A stretch of DNA of 64,000 nucleotides from Globisporangium splendens (Eukaryota > Oomycota > Peronosporomycetes > Pythiales > Pythiaceae). The translations under genes and the position numbers were made by a program. The notes under the pieces are model-generated. The model searched no databases. It was not told the DNA's origin and saw nothing but the letters and a program-made list of their open reading frames with translations. This document shows, piece after piece, positions 57,300-64,000 of the stretch. Location: assembly GCA_006386115.1 (NCBI GenBank), contig VFIW01000103.1:62001-126000 (forward strand), given 5' to 3'. Position 1 is the first letter of the stretch; every line of letters starts with the position of its first letter.

Positions 57300-58262
57300 T
57301 TAACATGTACCTTGATCAGGGGCACACGGGACACTCTTCTTGCTGGTCTTCTTCTTCTTCTCTCGGGATGGCTCTTCGGCTCTTTTCCCATTCGTTTCTT
57401 CCACGCACATCGCCTCATCCATGGGGTCGATGGCAAAGGAGACAGTCTTTTTCTGGCGCCTGACTGCTCCACCTCCAGTAGTCTTCTTCAAGATGGGTAC
57501 CGCTCGTGAACATGGGGGGCCATCGCACACCGCAATATCACGAGGGTCATCTGGGATCTCTTCCACAGATGTGTAAACCCACACCACTTCATCCGTTGTC
57601 ACACAGCTCAAGTTAGCATCGTGTGACTTGTCAACGGAGATCTTCATCTTCACCCAGTCAATGCTAGGTTGATAACGCTTCAGCCATGGCATTCCCAGAA
57701 TCAGATCAAACTTGTCATCGAGGTCGAGTAGAATAAACTCGTCTTCGCCTCGGAAATCTTCACATTCCATTGCCAAGCGCACCACGCGCTTCGGCATCTT
57801 CACAGTTGACCCGTTGGCCAACCGAATAACCATCGTCTTGTCTTCATTCGCATCAGGTATTGGTACTTTATGCCTGACGATCACTTCATTTCGAACAAAA
57901 TTGTTCGACGCACCAGTGTCAACCAAAGCACGCAGAGGCGTTGCAATACCGTCTACGTGGACTTTGAGAACGATCAAACTTGACGTTTGACTGACACTGT
58001 TCTCCCTCGTGGAAACTGCATGTGCATCATGCACATTGGGGCCAGAGTCCTGTGTTTCCACAAACACAGTCCTCTTTTCCGGGCCAGTAGGAGGCCCCGC
58101 CCCTACTGTCCATTCCCGTTTTTTGGTCCAGGTGACCGCTCGAACCGACGACCGTAAGAACGATCGTGGGTGTTCGAACGAGCACCCTGTGTCGTTTGCC
58201 GACCCGGCAAAGACACCTTGCAGTTCCGAGCAATATGACCCGGCTTCCCGCAACGGAAACAC
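57300..58262 (-). CDS. element B retroviral-type aspartic protease
   Basis: The catalytic motif ALVDTGASNNF and the flap and hydrophobic signature DLILGMPWLKRYQP identify a gypsy protease, which processes Gag-Pol. It is in the -1 frame relative to gag and overlaps it over 58103-58262. An A AAA AAC heptamer in this overlap would connect the two. The frame ends at TAA 57300-57302, but stays open beyond it for about 58 codons towards RT, so the stop may be a mutation or a suppressible codon. Confidence 0.83.
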   Translation of the reverse strand: MFPLREAGSYCSELQGVFAGSANDTGCSFEHPRSFLRSSVRAVTWTKKREWTVGAGPPTGPEKRTVFVETQDSGPNVHDAHAVSTRENSVSQTSSLIVLKVHVDGIATPLRALVDTGASNNFVRNEVIVRHKVPIPDANEDKTMVIRLANGSTVKMPKRVVRLAMECEDFRGEDEFILLDLDDKFDLILGMPWLKRYQPSIDWVKMKISVDKSHDANLSCVTTDEVVWVYTSVEEIPDDPRDIAVCDGPPCSRAVPILKKTTGGGAVRRQKKTVSFAIDPMDEAMCVEETNGKRAEEPSREKKKKTSKKSVPCAPDQGTC

Positions 58263-59152
58263 TTCCCATCGTTGCGAGGACGCTCATTTCCAGGCGTGGA
58301 AATGTACGAGATATCCATAGGCTCGGGACCATCATGCACGACATTTGGTTGCCGCATTGGTCTCGACGCGAACCCATGGAATTTCGCTTGCTTGATGCTG
58401 AACTCTTCTTGCATCGCGCGTTCGATAGCTTCGTCCAGCGTCTTGGGGTACTCGCGGAACAATTGGTTCCGAATCGGACCATCGTTCAGACCCGTCATGA
58501 ACGTCACGACTTGCGTCGGAACGTCAATCGGCTCGTCAACGATGCTCGACACCAAGTAGCGAGCACGTTGTACATACGAGTGAAGGTCGAAACGGCCTTG
58601 ACGAAGCTTGAGGAACTCGGCGCGCGCACGGAACTCACTCTGCGGAGGTTCAAACGCCTTCTTGAGTTCGGTCTTGAAATGGTCGTAGCTGGGGAAGCAG
58701 TTTAGATCCGCTAAACGCTTGCCATACGCCCAGCTCTTCGCACGACCCGCAAGGTTGGACATCGCGAACAACACTTGCTGCGAAGGGTCTCGCAGTTGTC
58801 TTGCAGTGATGGCTGCATCCAACTCGACGAACCATCGTGAGAGAGGCTCGTTCTCTCCGCCGCGATACGGAGAGACGTCCAGCTTCAGTGGCACCGTCCT
58901 GAGTGAGGAAACAGGGGTTGCGACCTGCTTCCGGGAGGACATGATCTCGTGGTGCATGAAGCTGACCACCGCGCTCTTCTGGTCTTCCGGAGACGCCGAC
59001 CGAAGCAGACTGACCACAGCAGCCTCTCCGATGACATCTCGCATGCGCTCAAGCGCCATCCACTCATGAGAAGACAAGTGAGGGAAACCCTCAATAGTCA
59101 ATTCGACAGTTTCCGGTGCTGCTGGACCGAGTGGGGTTCCTGTAGCATCCAT
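58103..59152 (-). CDS. element B Gag with zinc knuckle
   Basis: 349 residues, intact. A capsid-like helical region (SRWFVELDAAITARQLRDPS, FKTELKKAFEPPQSEFRARA) is followed by one CCHC knuckle, CFRCGKPGHIARNC, near residue 290. Gag packages the RNA and forms the particle. The ATG at 59152-59150 is shared with element C's gag (MDATGTPLGPA). The stop TAG (58105-58103) follows five codons after a slippery heptamer. Confidence 0.93.
   Translation of the reverse strand: MDATGTPLGPAAPETVELTIEGFPHLSSHEWMALERMRDVIGEAAVVSLLRSASPEDQKSAVVSFMHHEIMSSRKQVATPVSSLRTVPLKLDVSPYRGGENEPLSRWFVELDAAITARQLRDPSQQVLFAMSNLAGRAKSWAYGKRLADLNCFPSYDHFKTELKKAFEPPQSEFRARAEFLKLRQGRFDLHSYVQRARYLVSSIVDEPIDVPTQVVTFMTGLNDGPIRNQLFREYPKTLDEAIERAMQEEFSIKQAKFHGFASRPMRQPNVVHDGPEPMDISYISTPGNERPRNDGKCFRCGKPGHIARNCKVSLPGRQTTQGARSNTHDRSYGRRFERSPGPKNGNGQ
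58118..58124 (-). other. candidate -1 ribosomal frameshift heptamer (A AAA AAC), gag-pro
   Basis: In gag frame the codons are CCA AAA AAC GGG, placing A AAA AAC exactly in the X XXY YYZ register. A -1 slip continues as CGG GAA TGG (REW), which is the protease frame. Gag's own stop lies 12 nt further on. Confidence 0.6.
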
Positions 59153-59258
59153 GTCCACGACAAGGATGCTCGCAGGGTCTTCGGTCTTGGACAGGAATGC
59201 GCGACGTGCTCAAAGCCGCGTCGTCAAACCTTTTCGCTTCACTGGGTCGCTGGAAGGA

Positions 59259-59276
59259 CCGCTCGAAGTGCTACCA
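59259..59276 (-). other. primer-binding site, element B
   Basis: Two bases inside the 5' LTR the sense strand reads TGGTAGCACTTCGAGCGG. TGG pairs with tRNA CCA; the complementary tRNA 3' end would be ...AAGTGCTACCA. The GCTACCA end resembles eukaryotic initiator Met tRNA, but the match beyond it is unproven. Confidence 0.7.
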
Positions 59277-59278
59277 GG

Positions 59279-59925
59279 TGTAAAAGGGCGCTGTTCACAA
59301 CAGTCCCTTAAACACGGCACACACGCTTGTGCCAGAGGAAGCGTCTCCCGACTTGGAGGGAGGAAGGAAGACTTGAGGGCTTGATGGTAAAATTGCAACT
59401 GAATTAAAATGCTTATGGTTCCTGTCGCTACATGTAAATGAACCCCAAGGGCTCCTAGAGGTTTTATAACTAAAACCTAAACATACACAATAAAACCTAT
59501 GAATATGATATATAAAACCTTGGGTACACTGAGGTTAAACCCACGAGATCTTCGAGAAGCTTGAACTTGAAGTCCCGTGGAAAATTCCCTGCAAAGTGAT
59601 TGGCTCGCGCCACACTTTAGGTGGCAGAGACACGTTGGTCTCATCACCAGTGCAGTTTCCCAAGTAGGAACCATCACTCGGTACTTGATTAGTACATGGA
59701 TGTCATCACTCTGTACTGATTAGTACATGTGAACAACATTCTGCACTGATCAGCACAGAGAGCGCTCGCGACGTCATGGGATGACGTCACATGTGCATGT
59801 GGGACTGTCGTACTGTAATCCCTTTGTTAATTGTCTCTCCACAATGCACACTGAAGGTGGTGTGTGGCACACTAAATCTGGGAACAGATCCACCTTCATG
59901 TAATGGCTAGGTATAGCCCATTACA
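59279..59925 (-). repeat. element B 5' LTR
   Basis: 647 bp, direct repeat of 52283-52931 with scattered substitutions and small indels, most visible around 59.60 kb. Ends TG...CA. Keeps one TGACGTCA at 59782-59789. Confidence 0.95.
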
Positions 59926-59930
59926 ACTTC
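59926..59930. repeat. target-site duplication of element B, right (ACTTC)
   Basis: Second copy of ACTTC, directly after the 5' LTR; element A sequence resumes here. Confidence 0.95.
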
Positions 59931-60031
59931 GCACGAGGAGCCTCGATCAGAGGTCTCCATTGGCGGTACCTTTCCTTCGTCATCGCTCTTCAGTACAGAG
60001 CGATGAGCAACCGAAGTCTGTCCTTGAGACT

Positions 60032-60625
60032 TCAGGTGGCTTTGCCTTCGGACGTCGTGCTAAGGGGGCCATCGCACACCCTTGCATCATGTTCGCTTGC
60101 CGCCAGCGCGTCACGTGCCGACGGACGGTCAGCCTGCTTCCGCTTCGTAGCGGGGTATCTAATCGATTGTTGATTCCAATCGATGATCGGCTGGTACTTC
60201 TTCAGCCATGGCATTCCGAGGATGACATCGAACTTGCCATCCAAATCCAGCCAAATGAAGTCTCCTTCCATTTGGCGTCCATCGTGCGTGACACGGAGTC
60301 TCATCACGCGTTCCTCCGTCGTGACGGTGGCACCTGTTGCCAACCGCACGGTGATCTTTGACTCGGAGGAATGTGATTCCTCCGATCTTACTCTCGCTAG
60401 CTCACGGGTGACATGCGATCGAACAAAGTTGTTCGGCGCACCCGTGTCTAGCAGTCCCCGCAGAGGGGTCGTAAATCCCTCTACGATTATCTCAAGTTGG
60501 ATGAGTCGATCTCTCGACTCATCCGCAGTCGTGGTTGTCCAGCAGCGTGCATCATGCACGCTGGGGGCTTGCGTCTCGTGCACCACGATCACACCAGACG
60601 CATATTCGCCAGTAGAGAACCCCAC
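60032..60625 (-). CDS. element A aspartic protease region
   Basis: LLDTGAPNNFVRS (catalytic DTG) and DVILGMPWLKKYQPI identify the gypsy protease. Sequence is clearly diverged from element B's protease. The frame stops at TGA 60034-60032; a different frame then stays open through 59926 and, after removing element B, joins the pol frame at EVISVM. One frameshift therefore separates protease and RT, either a mutation or a regulated site. Confidence 0.75.
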   Translation of the reverse strand: MGFSTGEYASGVIVVHETQAPSVHDARCWTTTTADESRDRLIQLEIIVEGFTTPLRGLLDTGAPNNFVRSHVTRELARVRSEESHSSESKITVRLATGATVTTEERVMRLRVTHDGRQMEGDFIWLDLDGKFDVILGMPWLKKYQPIIDWNQQSIRYPATKRKQADRPSARDALAASEHDARVCDGPLSTTSEGKAT

Positions 60626-60681
60626 GTCTACTGGTGGTTGTCGTTTTTTGACTCTTCGAGCTCATTGCGAGAAGAAGCCGT

Positions 60682-61733
60682 TCAAGGCGTTTCTCGAACG
60701 CGAGGAGCGGGCTGCGTCGCTCGGCACTCGTAGGAGAAGTGCCCCAGTTTCTGGCAGCGGTGGCAACGCTGCTTGCGCTTGTCGACGGTTTTCTTTCGAA
60801 CCGTCGAGGTTTGAACCAATGAGAGAGCCATCGGATCTGCTCCGTTATTACGCGGAGAGGGCTTCGCGTGCCGGAATTGCGCGGCACGGTGGGGGTTCGC
60901 GTGGAGCCGTGCTTGCTTCGCGCTGAAGTCTTCTCGCAACGCTAGAGCGATTGCTTGCTCTAGCGTTTCCAGGTATTCCCGGAATAGGTAGGTCTTGACG
61001 GGACCGTCCGTCAAGCCTTTCGCGGACGTGGCGACTTGCGTCGCCATGTCGATCGGCTCTGACACGATGCTTGATACCAAGTATCGAGCATGTTGGATAT
61101 ACGCGTGGAGGTCGCGTCTATCCTGCCGGATCTCAAGGAATTCCGTGCGAGTACGGAATTCCGACTTTGGTGGCTCAAAAGCGGCTCGAATGTCGCTTTA
61201 GAATTCTGCAAGCTGCGGAAGCAGTGGTGGTAGGCCATTCGTCGACCGAATGCCCAGCTCTTTGCTCTCCCAGCGGGCTTGGACATCGCGAAATCGATCT
61301 ATTGCTCTGGGTCATGAATTTGCCCAGAGCGAATCGCGGCGTCGATTTCAACGAACCATCGGAGGAGAGGCTCCTTGTCCCCTCCGTCATACTTCGCGAC
61401 ATCAAGCTGTAAAGCTTTCTGTCGTGGGGGTTGTACCTGTGCAGTAACTGCGCGGGTTGCTTCTCTTCCACGCTCCTTTGCCTCCTTCTGCAGGAACCCA
61501 ATCGTCGCGAGGCGATGCTGCTCCGGCGGGCAGGTGGCGAGGATGGCGAAGATGGCCATTTCGCCAACGACCTTCCCCAGTAGTTGCAGGGCACTCCACT
61601 CGAGGTCACTCAAGTGGAGGCAATCATCCCGCGTGATTGCCGGACTCGCGGTTGACACGGGATCGACCCCCAACATGGTATCTTCGTCAGCATTCATTGC
61701 TGACGGCTCTCGCGCTGTGGTTGGACGGACCAC
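60682..61733 (-). pseudogene. element A Gag, broken
   Basis: The N-terminal part (61733-61299) ends at a stop after RSGQIHDPEQ, where element B continues. Reading then proceeds through MSKPAGRAKSWAFGRR, another frameshift near 61.2 kb, and a last piece (61080-60682) carrying the zinc knuckle CHRCQKLGHFSYEC. At least two disabling changes. Confidence 0.8.
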
Positions 61734-61745
61734 AAAGTGCTACCA
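61728..61745 (-). other. primer-binding site, element A
   Basis: TGGTAGCACTTTGTGGTC on the sense strand, two bases after the 5' LTR. The first 11 bases are identical to the B and C sites, so all three probably use the same tRNA. Confidence 0.65.
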
Positions 61746-61747
61746 GG

Positions 61748-61830
61748 TGTAACGGGAATCCCCGTTACACGACGTACACGTGCGTCGAGGAAGCGCAGGT
61801 GAGAGGAAGGAGACAGCGGTAACGCTGTGT
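61748..61830 (-). repeat. element A 5' LTR, truncated
   Basis: 83 bp homologous to 47181-47263, with intact TG at the inner end. Interrupted at 61831 by an LTR fragment of the B/C family. Confidence 0.75.
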
Positions 61831-61976
61831 TGTAAGAGGGGGCTGTTCCAAATAGTCCCTCAAACACGGCACACACGCTTGTGCCAGAGGAAGCGATCTC
61901 CCGACTTGGAGGGAGGAAGAAGACTTGAGGGCTTGAAGGAAAATTTGCAACTGAATTGAAAAGGTTATGGTTCCTG
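61831..61976 (-). repeat. B/C-family LTR fragment, inverted relative to element C
   Basis: 146 bp starting TGTAAGAGGGGGCTG on the plus strand and ending ...TATGGTTCCTG. It matches the first part of element B's LTR in the same orientation as B, and is cut where element C's LTR begins. Confidence 0.85.
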
Positions 61977-62621
61977 TGTAATGGGCTATAACCAGCCATT
62001 ACATGAAGGTGGATCTGTTCCCAGATCTAGTGTGGCACACACCACCTTTAGCGTGCATTGTGGAGGCACAAATAACAAAAGGGATTACGGTAAGACAGTC
62101 CCCACATGCACGTGTGATGATGACGTCACGAGTGTTCTCTGTGCTGATCAGTGCAGAATGTTGTTCTCATGTACTAATCAGTACTGAGCAATGACATCCA
62201 TGTACTAATCAAGTACTGAGTGATGGCTCCTGCTTGGGAAACTGGACTGGCGACGAGACCGACGTGTCTCTGCCACCTGGAGTGAGTGGCGCGAACCAAT
62301 CACTTTGCAGGTATTTTATACAAGACTTGAAGTTCAAGCTTCTAGAAGATCCCGTAGGTTCAACCTCAGTGTACCCAAGGTTTTTATATATCAGATTCAT
62401 AGGTTTTATTGTGTATGTTTATGTTTTAGTTATGAAAGCTGTAGGAGCCCTTGGGGTTCATTAGCAAGTAGCGACAGGAACCATAACCATTTTTAATTCA
62501 GTTGCAAATTTTCCTCCAAGCCCTCGAGTCTTCTTCCTCCCTCCAAGTCGGGAGATCGCTTCCTCTGGCACAAGCGTGTGTGCCGTGTTTGAGGGACTGT
62601 TTGGAACAGCGCCCTCTTACA
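61977..62621 (+). repeat. element C 5' LTR
   Basis: 645 bp, TGTAATGGGC...CCCTCTTACA, homologous to the reverse complement of element B's LTRs. Contains TGACGTCA at 62121-62128 beside CACGTG, and the GTACTAATCAGTAC-type palindromes. Confidence 0.93.
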
Positions 62622-62623
62622 CC

Positions 62624-62641
62624 TGGTAGCACTTCGAGCGG
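62624..62641 (+). other. primer-binding site, element C
   Basis: TGGTAGCACTTCGAGCGG, identical to element B's site and with the same two-base spacing from the LTR. Confidence 0.7.
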
Positions 62642-62739
62642 TCCTTTCAACGACCCAGTGAAGTGAAGAGGTTTGACGACGCGGCTTTAAGCACGTCGCG
62701 CATTCCTGTCCAAGACCCTGCGAGCATCCTTGTTTGGAC

Positions 62740-63852
62740 ATGGATGCTACAGGAACCCCACTCGGTCCAGCAGTACCGGAAACTGTCGAGTTGACTATTG
62801 AGGGTTTCCATCATCTGTCTTCTCATGAGTGGATGGCGCTTGAGCGCATGCGAGATGTCATCGGAGAGGCTGCTGTGGTCAGTCTGCTTCGATCGGCATC
62901 TCCAGAGGACCAGAAGAGCGCGGTGGTCAGCTTCATGCACCACGAGATCATGTCCTCCCGGAAGCAGGTCGCAACCCCTGTTTCCTCACTCAGGACGGTG
63001 CCACTGAAGCTTGACGTCTCTCCGTATCGCGGTGGAGAGAACGAACCTCTCTCACGATGGTTCGTCGAGTTGGATGCAGCCATCGCTGCAAGACAACTGC
63101 GAGACCCTTCGCAGCAAGTGTTGTTCGCGATGTCCAACCTTGCGGGTCGTGCGAAGAGCTGGGCGTATGACAAGCGTTTAGCCGATCTAAACTGCTTCCC
63201 CAGCTACGATCATTTCAAGACCGAACTCAAGAAGGCGTTTGAACCTCCACAGAGTGAGTTCCGTGCGCGCGCCGAGTTCCTCAAGCTTCGTCAAGGCCGT
63301 TTCGACCTACACTCGTATGCACAACGTGCTCGCTACTTGGTGTCGAGCATCGTTGACGAGCCGATTGACGTTCCGACGCAAGTCGTGACGTTCGTGACGG
63401 GTCTGAACGATGGTCCGATTCGGAACCAACTGTTCCGCGAGTATCCGAAGACGCTGGACGAAGCCATTGAGCGCGCGATGCAAGAAGAGTTCAGCATCAA
63501 GCAAGCGAAATTCCATGGGTTCGCGTCGAGACCAATGCGGCAACCAAATGTCGTGCATGATGGTCCCGAGCCCATGGACATCTCGTACATTTCCACGCCT
63601 GGAAATGAGCGTCCTCGCAACGATGGGAAGTGTTTCCGTTGCGGGAAGCCGGGTCATATTGCTCGGAACTGCAAGGTGTCTTTGCCTGGTCGGCAAACGA
63701 CACAAGGTGCTCGTTCGAACAACCACGATCGTTCTTACGGTCGTCGGTTCGAGCGGTCACCTGGGCCAAAAACGGGAATGGACAGTAGGGGCGGGGCCTC
63801 CTACTGGCCCGGAAAAGAGGACTGTGGACGTTGTGGAGACACAGGACTCTGA
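62740..63852 (+). CDS. element C Gag with zinc knuckle
   Basis: 370 residues, ATG at 62740 (MDATGTPLGPA). Capsid region and knuckle CFRCGKPGHIARNC as in element B. The C terminus differs because the A run that forms B's slippery heptamer has five As here instead of six; gag therefore reads on for about 24 codons in a different frame (KTGMDSRGGASYWPG) to TGA 63850-63852. Confidence 0.9.
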   Translation: MDATGTPLGPAVPETVELTIEGFHHLSSHEWMALERMRDVIGEAAVVSLLRSASPEDQKSAVVSFMHHEIMSSRKQVATPVSSLRTVPLKLDVSPYRGGENEPLSRWFVELDAAIAARQLRDPSQQVLFAMSNLAGRAKSWAYDKRLADLNCFPSYDHFKTELKKAFEPPQSEFRARAEFLKLRQGRFDLHSYAQRARYLVSSIVDEPIDVPTQVVTFVTGLNDGPIRNQLFREYPKTLDEAIERAMQEEFSIKQAKFHGFASRPMRQPNVVHDGPEPMDISYISTPGNERPRNDGKCFRCGKPGHIARNCKVSLPGRQTTQGARSNNHDRSYGRRFERSPGPKTGMDSRGGASYWPGKEDCGRCGDTGL

Positions 63853-64000
63853 CCCCTATGTGCATCAAGCACATGCAGTTTCCACTACGAATGAGAAGAG
63901 TGTCAGTCAAACGTCAAGTTTGATCGTTCACAAAGTCTATGTAGACGGTATTGCAACGCCTCTACGAGCTTTGGTTGACACACTGGTGCGTCGAACAACT
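63778..64000 (+). pseudogene. element C protease start, frameshifted at the active site (partial)
   Basis: The protease frame is open from the gag overlap and matches element B (SVSQTSSLIV, VYVDGIATPLRALVDT). The codons for DTGAS are disrupted by a two-base expansion, GACACACTGG at 63977-63986 against GACACTGG in B. The remainder is outside the window. Confidence 0.75.

Larger units (their letters stand above)
52283..59925 (-). mobile_element. complete Ty3/gypsy chromovirus-like element B inserted in element A
   Basis: 7,643 bp with 649/647-bp LTRs beginning TG and ending CA, a 5-bp target duplication, PBS, polypurine tract, gag, protease, RT/RNase H/integrase and chromodomain. By eye the LTRs differ at about 15-20 positions (roughly 3%), so the insertion is not very recent. 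Pol has several frameshifts and a stop, so this copy is not autonomous. A plus-strand ORF lies between the end of pol and the 3' LTR. Confidence 0.96.
47181..61830 (-). mobile_element. Ty3/gypsy chromovirus-like element A, split by element B
   Basis: Reading right to left: truncated 5' LTR (61830-61748), PBS, damaged gag, protease, then (after element B, 59925-52283) reverse transcriptase, RNase H, integrase and chromodomain, and the 3' LTR edge at 47181. It diverges strongly from B in gag and protease, less in pol. Gag is broken, but the pol part is one uninterrupted frame. A plus-strand ORF occupies the region between pol and the 3' LTR. The inner edge of the 3' LTR cannot be fixed because the 5' LTR is truncated. 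Confidence 0.87.
61977..64000 (+). mobile_element. Ty3/gypsy chromovirus-like element C, 5' part (runs off window)
   Basis: 5' LTR, PBS, gag and the start of protease, all on the plus strand and of element B's family (gag proteins differ at only about a dozen positions before the C-terminal frame change). The rest lies beyond the window. Confidence 0.92.

Noticed and set aside
1..64000. CRISPR arrays, operons, rRNA and tRNA genes
   Set aside because: No regularly spaced repeats; gene structure is eukaryotic with introns; no tRNA cloverleaf or rRNA segment could be supported by reading.

Overview
This is a eukaryotic nuclear window, about half of it transposable elements. Short GT-AG introns (about 80-150 nt), compact housekeeping genes (MCM2, KIF-binding protein, a glutathione peroxidase-like protein), lineage-specific paralogues, a small secreted Cys-containing protein and chromodomain Ty3/gypsy elements best fit an oomycete or related stramenopile. 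That assignment is inference; no rRNA or other marker is present.

Layout. 0.1-8.7 kb is a gene island: a four-helix COPI-associated/TVP15-like membrane protein (+), a KIFBP homologue in six exons (+), MCM2 (-, ending 28 bp from the KIFBP stop, with an E2F-type site in its promoter) and a mitochondrial-type glutathione peroxidase-like gene with an acidic tail (-). 8.7-12.6 kb shows no gene. 12.6-15.4 kb (-) and 27.3-30.3 kb (+) hold two paralogues of an unrecognised three-exon family of about 800 residues. Between them lies a 4.26-kb tandem duplication (17.65-21.88 and 21.91-26.14 kb); each unit carries a 5'-truncated LINE 3' end (RNase H) and a decayed copy of the same gene family. Sequence differences place a recombination junction inside the LINE. 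32.8-34.4 kb and 38.3-41.8 kb are further LINE copies, the second with a reverse transcriptase broken by a 10-bp duplication. 35.7-37.0 and 44.0-45.3 kb (both -) are paralogous membrane-anchored GT-A-type glycosyltransferases with almost identical catalytic halves and unlike N termini. A small secreted protein lies at 42.2 kb.

47.2-64 kb is a nest of Ty3/gypsy chromovirus-like elements. Element A (-, 47.18 to at least 61.83 kb) is split by element B (-, 52,283-59,925), which is complete with 649/647-bp LTRs and a perfect ACTTC target duplication. Element C (+, 61,977 to the window end) is of B's family and begins next to an inverted LTR fragment lying in A's 5' LTR. All three share the same primer-binding-site core.

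The most notable signal is that both A and B carry a long ORF on the strand opposite gag-pol. It starts near the 3' LTR, runs into the 3' end of pol, ends in a predicted coiled coil, and stops at the equivalent place, just past the integrase HPTFYVGRLK motif. Two diverged elements therefore share an antisense accessory gene overprinting the pol linker and chromodomain. B also has an in-frame A AAA AAC slippery heptamer at the gag-pro overlap and tandem TGACGTCA (bZIP/CRE-type) sites in its LTR.
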